Source: Intrasporangiaceae bacterium
GTDB taxonomy: Bacteria > Actinomycetota > Actinomycetes > Actinomycetales > Dermatophilaceae
DNA: 14,401 nt
Direction: 5' to 3'
Assembly (NCBI GenBank): GCA_012518475.1
Contig: JAAYSB010000008.1
Span: forward strand, 1-14,401
The notes beneath the pieces are model-generated. The model had not been told where the DNA came from. It searched no databases and saw nothing but the letters and a program-made list of their open reading frames with translations. Below are positions 6,949 through 12,668 of the stretch, piece by piece; positions within the stretch are counted from its first letter, which is position 1; each line of letters begins with the position of its first letter. Position numbers and translations under genes: made by a program.

Positions 6949-7764
6949 CAGATCGGCGAAGAGCACCTCGCCGTCGACGCTCAGCCCCTGCCGGGTGAAC
7001 CACTCGCTGATGTTGTGGCAGTCACGGTGCAGGAAAGCGAAGCCCTGCGGGTTGCCGATGATGTCGACGACCTGCGGCCAGTCGATGATGATCACCCGGG
7101 TGGCGTGCACGAGGACGTTGTATGCGCTGAGGTCACCGTGCGCCCAGCCGGCGGCGGCGAGCAGCGTGAGCGCCGCATACAGCTGCTCGAACAGGTCCTT
7201 GAGCAGGGCCCGACCGGGACGGATCGCGGCAAGCCGGGGTGCGGCGACCCCGTCGGGGTCGCCGATGAACTCCATGAGCATCTCGCGCCCATCGAGCTGG
7301 ACGGGGTAGGGCACGGGCAGACCGCGGGTGTGCAGCTCGCTCAGGGCCGCGAACTCGGCGCCCGCCCACTGGCCGGAGACCAGCTGCTTCCCGAACTCGG
7401 TGCGCCGGGCCATCGCCCGCATCTCCCGGCTGCGGCGCACACGGCGGCCTTCGAGATAGCCGGCGTCGCGGTGGAAGAGTCGATGGTGGTGGGTGCGGAA
7501 CCGCTTGGCGGCGAGGAGGGTGTCCGCCGCGGGCGATGAGGTTCCGTCGGGAACCCAGCGTCGCACGAGGTGGACGTCTGCCTCCTTGCCGGTCTTGAGG
7601 ACGCCGAGGTCGGCGTCGACGGCACCGAGGGAGGTGATGACCCAGTCGGGTCGTGGGGCAGGCCCGTGCTGGGATCGGTCCCAGCTGGACCAGCGGTCGC
7701 CCTCGGGCGGGGCGTCAGGGAATGAGTCGAGCGCGAAGCGGCTCGGCTTCTCGGGGGTGCTCAC
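6922..7764 (-). CDS. RIO-family protein kinase
   Basis: A 280-residue protein from the GTG at 7764, which has GGAG 10 nt upstream. An ATG-like reading further up (7830) would run through a strong hairpin and is less likely. Landmarks of RIO kinases: a GVLKTGKEADVHLV nucleotide-loop region (54-67), the lysine in LLAAKRFR (Lys87), the hinge-like EMLMEFIG (161-168), the catalytic loop WAHGDLSAYNVLV (207-219) with Asp211 and Asn216, and IIIDWPQ (225-231), whose Asp228 replaces the DFG aspartate. The classical activation and substrate-binding lobes of Ser/Thr kinases are absent, as expected for RIO proteins. In archaea and eukaryotes these act in small-subunit ribosome maturation; the role of bacterial members is unknown. 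The gene is single and diverges from an acyl-CoA dehydrogenase. Confidence 0.92.
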   Translation of the reverse strand: MSTPEKPSRFALDSFPDAPPEGDRWSSWDRSQHGPAPRPDWVITSLGAVDADLGVLKTGKEADVHLVRRWVPDGTSSPAADTLLAAKRFRTHHHRLFHRDAGYLEGRRVRRSREMRAMARRTEFGKQLVSGQWAGAEFAALSELHTRGLPVPYPVQLDGREMLMEFIGDPDGVAAPRLAAIRPGRALLKDLFEQLYAALTLLAAAGWAHGDLSAYNVLVHATRVIIIDWPQVVDIIGNPQGFAFLHRDCHNISEWFTRQGLSVDGEVLFADLCATAGTDR

Positions 7765-7776
7765 AGTGAGTTGTCT

Positions 7777-7862
7777 CCATCGGAAGGACTGGGTGTTGGC
7801 GGGGCGTGCTGGTGCGCTGTTGCGCACCACGGGATGCAGTCACGGCAGGCTCCTTCCGACGG
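7777..7862 (-). ncRNA. Structured 5' leader candidate of the RIO kinase mRNA
   Basis: On the minus strand a 12-pair outer stem is formed by 7862-7851 with 7788-7777, all Watson-Crick except one G-U pair. It encloses a perfect 8-bp hairpin, TGGTGCGC (7810-7817) with GCGCACCA (7822-7829) and a 4-nt loop, plus about 40 unpaired bases. Two bases of the GGAG ribosome site (7775-7778) lie inside the outer stem, 13 nt from the GTG at 7764. This is the layout of a cis-acting translational control element. I could not match it to a riboswitch class I know. The same DNA could instead be a protein-binding inverted repeat. Confidence 0.45.
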
Positions 7863-7885
7863 ATGAACGGCTGACAGGACAATCA

Positions 7886-7897
7886 TCGCGGTCGCGA
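7886..7897. promoter_or_regulatory. Short dyad in divergent promoter region
   Basis: TCGCG-GT-CGCGA is a perfect 5+2+5 dyad in the gap between the RIO kinase and the acyl-CoA dehydrogenase. It could be a regulator site. CpG-rich dyads this short also arise by chance in high-GC DNA, so confidence is low. Confidence 0.2.
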
Positions 7898-7978
7898 CGG
7901 AATTGCGCGAGTGATTTTCCGAGCCCGTCACCGGGGTCGCACACGCCGATCGTGGCTGGACTCACACCCCGAGGCGGT

Positions 7979-8017
7979 GTCCTTCGATCGGCTGCGGCGG
8001 CATACTCGTCGAAGGAC
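7979..8017 (+). promoter_or_regulatory. 9-bp inverted repeat flanking a -10-like box upstream of acyl-CoA dehydrogenase
   Basis: GTCCTTCGA (7979-7987) and TCGAAGGAC (8009-8017) are perfect reverse complements separated by 21 bp. The spacer contains CATACT (8001-8006), a plausible -10 box that would start transcription about 50 nt before the ATG at 8062. The arrangement could be an operator that occludes the promoter, or a stem-loop if transcription starts further upstream. The only ribosome-site candidate is AAGGCGG at 8045-8051. Confidence 0.4.
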
Positions 8018-8061
8018 CATCACCCGACTTCCGACAACTCCACCAAGGCGGCGAATCACGC

Positions 8062-9264
8062 ATGTCCCGACTGCAGACCACCGACAACCTCACCGAGGAG
8101 CAGACCGAGCTGATCAAGCTGGTCCGCGAGTTCGTCGACGAGCAGATCATCCCGGTCGCCCAGGAGCTCGAGCACAAGGACGAGTACCCGACGGACATCG
8201 TCGAGGGCATGAAGGAGATGGGCATCTTCGGGCTGATGATTCCCGAGGAGTACGGCGGTCTCGGTGAGTCGCTGCTCACGTATGCGCTGTGTGTCGAGGA
8301 GATCGCCCGCGGCTGGATGAGCGTCTCCGGCGTGATCAACACCCACTTCATCGTCGCCTACATGCTCATGCGGCACGGGACCGAGGAGCAGAAGCAGAAG
8401 TACCTCCCGAAGATGGCGACCGGTGAGATCCGCGGCGCGTTCTCGATGTCGGAGCCGGCTCTGGGCTCGGACGTCTCGGCGATCAAGACCAAGGCCGTCA
8501 AGCAGGGCGACAGTGACGAGTGGGTCATCAACGGCCAGAAGATGTGGCTGACCAACGGCGGCTCCTCCAACCTGGTCGCCGTGCTCGTCAAGACCGACCT
8601 CGGTCACGAGAGCGTCTACAAGAACATGACGACCTTCCTCGTCGAGAAGGAGACCGGCTTCGGCGAGACGGCCCAGGGCGTGACGGTCCCGGGCAAGATC
8701 GACAAGATGGGCTACAAGGGCATCGACACCACCGAGATGGTGTTCGAGGGTCACCGGATCTCCTCGGACCAGATCCTCGGTGGGGAGCCGGGCAAGGGCT
8801 TCTTCCAGATGATGGACGGCGTCGAGGTCGGCCGGGTCAACGTGGCGGCCCGAGCCTGCGGGCTGGCGATGCGCGGCTTCGAGCTCGGCATCGCCTATGC
8901 CCAGCAGCGCGAGACGTTCGGCAAGCCGATCGCCCAGCACCAGGCCATCCTGTTCCGCCTCGCGGAGATGGCGACCAAGGTCGAGACGGCGCACAACATG
9001 ATGGTGCGCGCGGCCAGGATGAAGGACTCCGGTGAGCGCGTCGACGTCGAGGCAGGCATGGCCAAGATGCTCGCCAGTGAGTACGCCAACGAGGTCGTCG
9101 AGGACTCCTTCCGCATCCACGGCGGCTACGGCTACTCCAAGGAGTACGAGATCGAGCGCCTCATGCGCGAGGTGAAGTTCATGCTCATCGGGGAGGGGAC
9201 CTCCGACATCCAGAAGATGATCATCGGACGCCGCCTCCTCGAGGAGTACAAGCTCAAGGGCTGA
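8062..9264 (+). CDS. Acyl-CoA dehydrogenase
   Basis: A 400-residue FAD flavoenzyme that introduces a trans-2 double bond into an acyl-CoA and passes electrons to ETF. It has the usual three parts: N-terminal helices (1-122), a beta domain with the family signature AFSMSEPALGSDVSA (126-140) and WLTNGG (162-167), and C-terminal helices from about 245. RETFGKPIAQHQAI (283-296) contributes to the FAD/dimer region, and IHGGYGYSKEYEIERLMRE (352-370) leads to the catalytic base Glu378 in GEGTSDIQ. The base is in the short/medium/butyryl-type position rather than the isovaleryl/long-chain one. Substrate cannot be read from sequence. Its distance from the CoA-lyase genes (over 2 kb, other transcription units between) gives no operon link. 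The final codons and stop are duplicated immediately downstream without changing this protein. Confidence 0.95.
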   Translation: MSRLQTTDNLTEEQTELIKLVREFVDEQIIPVAQELEHKDEYPTDIVEGMKEMGIFGLMIPEEYGGLGESLLTYALCVEEIARGWMSVSGVINTHFIVAYMLMRHGTEEQKQKYLPKMATGEIRGAFSMSEPALGSDVSAIKTKAVKQGDSDEWVINGQKMWLTNGGSSNLVAVLVKTDLGHESVYKNMTTFLVEKETGFGETAQGVTVPGKIDKMGYKGIDTTEMVFEGHRISSDQILGGEPGKGFFQMMDGVEVGRVNVAARACGLAMRGFELGIAYAQQRETFGKPIAQHQAILFRLAEMATKVETAHNMMVRAARMKDSGERVDVEAGMAKMLASEYANEVVEDSFRIHGGYGYSKEYEIERLMREVKFMLIGEGTSDIQKMIIGRRLLEEYKLKG

Positions 9265-9298
9265 ACCGGGAGGAGTACAAGCTCAAGGGCTGAACCGG
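9241..9298 (+). repeat. Exact 29-bp tandem duplication of the acyl-CoA dehydrogenase 3' end
   Basis: Positions 9241-9269 (seven final codons EEYKLKG, the TGA stop and 5 nt) recur without change at 9270-9298. The first copy ends the protein at 9264, so the second is non-coding. Perfect identity suggests a recent slippage event. The junction needs only a short GG/GAG match, as is common for slippage. Confidence 0.97.
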
Positions 9299-9343
9299 CC
9301 GGGCACTCAGCCAGTTCACAGCGCACTCTGAGAGACTGGCGAC

Positions 9344-9916
9344 ATGAGCATGGCCACGCCCGCGAACCGGGTGCCTCAGAGCAGACTGACCCTCGAGTAC
9401 CCCATGTCCCTCGGGGTGTTCGACACCTATGACGAGGCACAGAAGACCGTCGACTACCTCTCCGACCACGAGTTCCCCGTGGAGAACGTCCTCATCGTGG
9501 GGACCGATCTCAAGCAGCTCGAGCGCGTCACCGGCCGACTCACCCTCGGCAAGATCGCGGCCGGTGGCGCGGTCTCGGGTGCCTGGCTCGGAGCCTTCGT
9601 CGGTCTGATCTTCGCGATGTTCGCCCAGGACGGTTTCCTCGTCGCGCGGGTCTTCATGACGATGGCCTTCGGTGCGCTCTTCGGCCTCATCTGGGCCCTG
9701 GTCGGATACCGGTTCGCCGGTGGCGGCGACCGCGACTTCATGTCGATCTCGCAGGTCGTCGCGACCCGCTACGAGGTCCTCACCGAGCACAAGCTCGTCG
9801 CCCAGGCGCGCGAGCTGATCACCCAGATGGACCCGATGCGAGCCGCCCAGGAGCAGGTCCGTCGAGCTCGAGAGGAGGCCCTGCGGGCCCACGAGCAGCA
9901 GGAGGGCCAGGCCTGA
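9344..9916 (+). CDS. General stress protein 17M-like membrane protein
   Basis: A 190-residue protein. Residues 20-62 (SLGVFDTYDEAQKTVDYL, then ENVLIVGTDL) match the GSP17M-type N-terminal domain: short, alpha/beta and resembling a ferredoxin fold. Two hydrophobic, glycine-rich helices follow (about 72-94 and 100-124), with the GKIAAGGAVSGAWLGAFVG zipper pattern. The C-terminal 60 residues are a soluble segment ending in a charged helix. The name comes from a Bacillus stress protein; molecular function is unknown. The ATG at 9344 is chosen with GAGAG 9 nt upstream; the ATG at 9350 is an alternative. The stop shares a base with the next start (TGATG). In mycobacteria a similar protein lies, as I recall, next to the CBS/MgtE-N gene; here it is about 6 kb away. 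Confidence 0.88.
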   Translation: MSMATPANRVPQSRLTLEYPMSLGVFDTYDEAQKTVDYLSDHEFPVENVLIVGTDLKQLERVTGRLTLGKIAAGGAVSGAWLGAFVGLIFAMFAQDGFLVARVFMTMAFGALFGLIWALVGYRFAGGGDRDFMSISQVVATRYEVLTEHKLVAQARELITQMDPMRAAQEQVRRAREEALRAHEQQEGQA

Positions 9917-10662
9917 TGACGACTGCCGATGCCGCTGCCCAGGAGAGACTGCCGGAGCTCACCCCGGAGGTCGATCGCTTCCTCTGCGTTGTCGCCCACC
10001 CTGACGACATCGAGTACGGACTCAGTGCCGTCGTCGCGAAGTGGACTGATGCAGGGGCGACCGGTTCATACTTCCTCCTCACCAGTGGCGAGGCCGGCAT
10101 CGACGCCATTCCGCCGGCCGAGGCGGGGCCGGTACGGGAGCAGGAGGAGCGCGCGAGCGCTGCCGTGGTCGGGGTCGGGGAGGTCGCCTTCGCCGGCCAC
10201 CCGGACGGCAACGTCGTCTACGGTCTCGACCTGCGCCGGGACATCGTTCGGGCCATCCGTCGGCACCGCCCCCAGGTCGTCATGACACTCACCCACGCCG
10301 AACGCTTCGGCAACGGCTTCCCGAACCAGGCCGACCACCGCGCAGTCGGCCTGGCCACCCTGGACGCAGTTGCCGACGCCGGCAACCGGTGGATCTTCCC
10401 CGAGCTCGTCGACGAGGGGCTCGAGCCCTGGCACGTCCGCTATCTCGCCGTGAGTCCCACCAGCGCCCCGACGCACTTCGTCGACGTCTCCAGCACCTTC
10501 GAGCGGGCGGTGGCCTCCCTCGAGGAGCACCGCGAGTACCTGTCGGCCCTGCCGGAGGACTATCCGGCACCGCGCGATCTCCTCGGGGGCTTCCTCCGCC
10601 CGGCGGGTGAGCAGGTCGGCGTCGAGTATGCCCTCATGCTCGACGTCATCGACCGGGGCTGA
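9916..10662 (+). CDS. PIG-L/LmbE-family zinc deacetylase
   Basis: A 248-residue Rossmann-like metal hydrolase. The zinc site signature AHPDDIEYG (27-35) provides His28 and Asp31 as likely ligands and Asp30 as the catalytic base. DHRAVG (140-145) provides the third ligand, His141. Members remove acetyl groups from N-acetylglucosamine-type substrates, including MshB and Mca of mycothiol metabolism. This protein is shorter than MshB/Mca (about 290-300 residues), and I see no feature that assigns it to mycothiol. It starts by a TGATG overlap with the GSP17M-like gene, with AGGAGGG about 10 nt upstream, so the two are translated together. Substrate is unknown. Confidence 0.92.
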   Translation: MTTADAAAQERLPELTPEVDRFLCVVAHPDDIEYGLSAVVAKWTDAGATGSYFLLTSGEAGIDAIPPAEAGPVREQEERASAAVVGVGEVAFAGHPDGNVVYGLDLRRDIVRAIRRHRPQVVMTLTHAERFGNGFPNQADHRAVGLATLDAVADAGNRWIFPELVDEGLEPWHVRYLAVSPTSAPTHFVDVSSTFERAVASLEEHREYLSALPEDYPAPRDLLGGFLRPAGEQVGVEYALMLDVIDRG

Positions 10663-10675
10663 GCGCGGCAACCCA

Positions 10676-10711
10676 GCACCTGCCCCGGTCAGTGGGCCAC
10701 CCCGGTGCGGG
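10676..10711. terminator. GC hairpins between convergent genes, weak terminator candidate
   Basis: In the 49-bp gap between the deacetylase and the aminopeptidase, GCACC (10676-10680) can pair with GGTGC (10704-10708). CCCG-GTG-CGGG (10701-10711) forms a competing small hairpin. There is no T-run. Position between convergent stops is the main support. Confidence 0.25.
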
Positions 10712-12217
10712 TCAGCGGCTCTGCACCTCAGCGATCCAGGCCTCGACCTCGTCGGCACTGCGCGGCAGGTGCTCGGACAGGTTCTCGTGGCCCTCCTCGG
10801 TGACGACGACGTCGTCCTCGATCCGCACGCCGATGCCACGGAACCGCTCCGGGGCGAGCAGGTCGTCGGCCTTGAAGTACAGGCCAGGCTCGACCGTGAG
10901 GACCATCCCGGGCTCGAGCTCGGCGTCCATGTACTCGTCACGGGTCGCCAGGGCGCAGTCGTGAACGTCGATCCCGAGGTGGTGGCTTGTGCCGTGGACC
11001 ATCCACCGGCGGTGGTACTGCCCGTGCTCCTTGTCGAGGGTGTCCTCGACGCTCACTCCGTCGGGCAGTAGGCCCCACGCGTGGAGGTGCTCGGCGATGA
11101 CCCGGATCGCGGCTGCGTGGACGTCACTGAACTTGTTGCCAGGTCGGACCGCGGCCAGTCCCGCCTGCTGGGCCTTGTAGACAGCGTCGTAGATCTCGCG
11201 CTGGGCGTCGGTGAACCGGCCGCTCGCCGGGAGAGTCCTCGTGATGTCGGCCGTGAAGAGCGAGTCGAGCTCGACCCCGGCGTCGAGGAGGATCAGGTCG
11301 CCGTCCTCGATGTCGCCGGTGTTCTTGATCCAGTGCAGCGTGTTCGCGTGGTCGCCGGCAGCGCAGATCGAGTCGTAGCCGACACCGTTGCCCTGGTGGC
11401 GGGCGTGCAGGCCGAAGACCCCCTCGACCCAGCGCTCGCCGCGTCCTTCCTCGACTGCTCGAGGCAGGTCGGCGATGACGGCCTCGAACCCGACCTTGGT
11501 CGCGTCCACCGCGTCGCGCATCTGCTGGATCTCCCACTCGTCCTTGATCATCCGCAGGTGGGACAGCGTGTGGGCGAGATCGTCGTCCTGGTCGGCCAGA
11601 CCGTCGTCGGCCTGGCCGTTCTCCACCCGCGCCTGGTCGAGCTGAGCCGTCAGCGCGCGGTCGGCGTCCCGGACCATCCGGATCGTCGTCCGACCCGCGT
11701 CCTTGACCGCCGCGTCGGCGAACTCGCCGATGTCCCGGGCGCTCAGACCCAGCTCGGCCTCGATGTCCTCGAGTGTCGGGCGGGCTCCGACCCAGAACTC
11801 GCCGTAGCGGGCGTCGTCGAAGAACTCGTCGCTCTCGCGGTCGGCGAGCGGCTTGAAGAACAGCACCGACTCGTGACCGGCTGGTTCGCCGTTCTCGTCG
11901 AAGATCGGCTCGAGCACGAGCACCGCATCCGGCTCGCGGTCGGCGCCGAGGCCGGTGAGGTGGGCGAAGGCACTGTGCGGTCGGAAGACGTAGTCCGTGT
12001 CGTTCGAGCGCACCTTCAGGCCTCCGGCGGGGACGATGAGTCGCTCGCCCGGGTACTGGGCGGAGACGACATCCCGGCGTGGTGCCGCGTACCGGGCGGA
12101 CTCGCTGAGGTCGGGGCGGGTGTCGGGTCGAGGTGCCCAGCCCTGCTTGACGAAGGTGCGGAACTCGTCGGTCGTCACCCGCGCGCGGTTGTCTGCCTTC
12201 TTCTGCTCTTCACTCAC
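10712..12217 (-). CDS. pepP: Xaa-Pro aminopeptidase (aminopeptidase P, M24B family)
   Basis: A 501-residue cytosolic metallopeptidase that removes the N-terminal residue preceding proline. Residues 1 to about 215 form the creatinase/aminopeptidase-P N-terminal domain (containing VVSAQYPGERLIVPAGG and TDYVFRPHSAFAHLTG). The pita-bread catalytic domain follows. Its five metal ligands are visible: Asp312 (LLDAG), Asp324 (TADITR), His412 (SHHLGIDVHD), Glu443 (TVEPGLYF) and Glu467 (RIEDD). His419 in VHD is the usual extra active-site histidine. The length fits the actinobacterial PepP group. I chose the GTG at 12217 (MSEEQKKAD) because the sequence upstream loses coding character; an in-frame ATG at 12259 is possible. 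It diverges from the GntR regulator across an AT-rich gap with palindromes. Confidence 0.95.
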   Translation of the reverse strand: MSEEQKKADNRARVTTDEFRTFVKQGWAPRPDTRPDLSESARYAAPRRDVVSAQYPGERLIVPAGGLKVRSNDTDYVFRPHSAFAHLTGLGADREPDAVLVLEPIFDENGEPAGHESVLFFKPLADRESDEFFDDARYGEFWVGARPTLEDIEAELGLSARDIGEFADAAVKDAGRTTIRMVRDADRALTAQLDQARVENGQADDGLADQDDDLAHTLSHLRMIKDEWEIQQMRDAVDATKVGFEAVIADLPRAVEEGRGERWVEGVFGLHARHQGNGVGYDSICAAGDHANTLHWIKNTGDIEDGDLILLDAGVELDSLFTADITRTLPASGRFTDAQREIYDAVYKAQQAGLAAVRPGNKFSDVHAAAIRVIAEHLHAWGLLPDGVSVEDTLDKEHGQYHRRWMVHGTSHHLGIDVHDCALATRDEYMDAELEPGMVLTVEPGLYFKADDLLAPERFRGIGVRIEDDVVVTEEGHENLSEHLPRSADEVEAWIAEVQSR

Positions 12218-12250
12218 CCGCCCATGGTCGCACGGCGCGAGTGGGGGAGC

Positions 12251-12267
12251 GGTACGCATCGCGTACC
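12251..12267. promoter_or_regulatory. 17-bp palindrome between pepP and the GntR gene
   Basis: GGTACGC-ATC-GCGTACC has perfect 7-bp arms around 3 bases. It lies 34-50 bp upstream of the pepP GTG and about 50 bp upstream of the GntR ATG. It could be an operator for either divergent unit, or a hairpin in the pepP leader if transcription starts in the AT-rich stretch at about 12290. Confidence 0.45.
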
Positions 12268-12283
12268 CGTCCTCCGTAAGTTC

Positions 12284-12311
12284 TAGTTGATCTATAACTA
12301 TAGGGTATGCT
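12284..12311 (+). promoter_or_regulatory. Leaderless promoter and probable self-operator of the GntR gene
   Basis: TATGCT (12306-12311) is a TANNNT -10 box ending 6 nt before the ATG at 12318, and there is no Shine-Dalgarno, so the mRNA is probably leaderless. Overlapping dyads fill the spacer: TAGTT (12284-12288) with AACTA (12296-12300), and CTATA-AC-TATAG (12292-12303). YtrA-type GntR repressors commonly bind such palindromes over their own promoter. TATAGT on the minus strand (12302-12297) may serve pepP. The patch is far more AT-rich than its surroundings. Confidence 0.55.
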
Positions 12312-12317
12312 GTGGTC

Positions 12318-12668
12318 ATGTTGATCAGGATCAGCGAGTCGAGTGAGACGCCGATCTACCGGCAGATCGCCGATGGGATCCGACGCGAGATCGCCCAGGG
12401 GAGAGTCGGGTCGGGTGACCGGTTGCCACCGGCGCGGGATCTCGCCGACGCGCTCGGGGTCAACATGCACACGGTGCTGCACGGATACCAGGACCTCCAG
12501 GAGGAGGGGCTCATCCACCTGCGGCGCGGCCGCGGGGCTGTCGTCGCCGACGGAGCCGCCCCTGCGGCGCAGCTCCAGTCCGCAGTCGCCGAGTTCACCG
12601 CTGCTGCCCGCCACGCCGGCCTCTCCGGGAACGAGGCCGCCCAGCTCATCAGGAAGGCGATGTCATGA
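12318..12668 (+). CDS. GntR-family repressor, YtrA subfamily
   Basis: A 116-residue DNA-binding regulator. The winged helix-turn-helix spans about 11-77, with PIYRQIADGIRREIAQG (12-28), DRLPPARDLADALGVNMHTV (34-53) and the wing EEGLIHLRRGRGAVVAD (62-78). Only about 35 residues follow, too few for a FadR- or HutC-type ligand domain; this short helical tail is the YtrA type, used for dimerisation. Such regulators usually repress an adjacent transporter or membrane-protein operon. The ATG at 12318 is preferred over a GTG at 12312 because of the leaderless promoter spacing. ATGA at 12665-12668 couples it to the next gene. Confidence 0.95.
   Translation: MLIRISESSETPIYRQIADGIRREIAQGRVGSGDRLPPARDLADALGVNMHTVLHGYQDLQEEGLIHLRRGRGAVVADGAAPAAQLQSAVAEFTAAARHAGLSGNEAAQLIRKAMS

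Noticed and set aside
7777..7862. Known riboswitch (ZTP, SAH, guanidine, TPP, cobalamin)
   Set aside because: I compared the unpaired core with consensus motifs I remember and found no convincing match; only the stem layout is riboswitch-like.
8056..9120. Minus-strand open frame opposite the acyl-CoA dehydrogenase
   Set aside because: Shadow frame, rich in Asp/Leu/Val/His, with the real gene conserved on the plus strand.
9241..9298. Frameshift or broken end of the acyl-CoA dehydrogenase
   Set aside because: The first copy keeps the frame and the stop, and the protein has normal length; the duplication is entirely downstream of the stop.
9916..10662. MshB or Mca of mycothiol metabolism
   Set aside because: Shares only the general AHPDD and DHRAVG zinc motifs; too short, and no mycothiol gene in the window.
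11081..12286. Long plus-strand open frame opposite pepP
   Set aside because: Antisense shadow of a peptidase with all five metal ligands intact; no domain visible.
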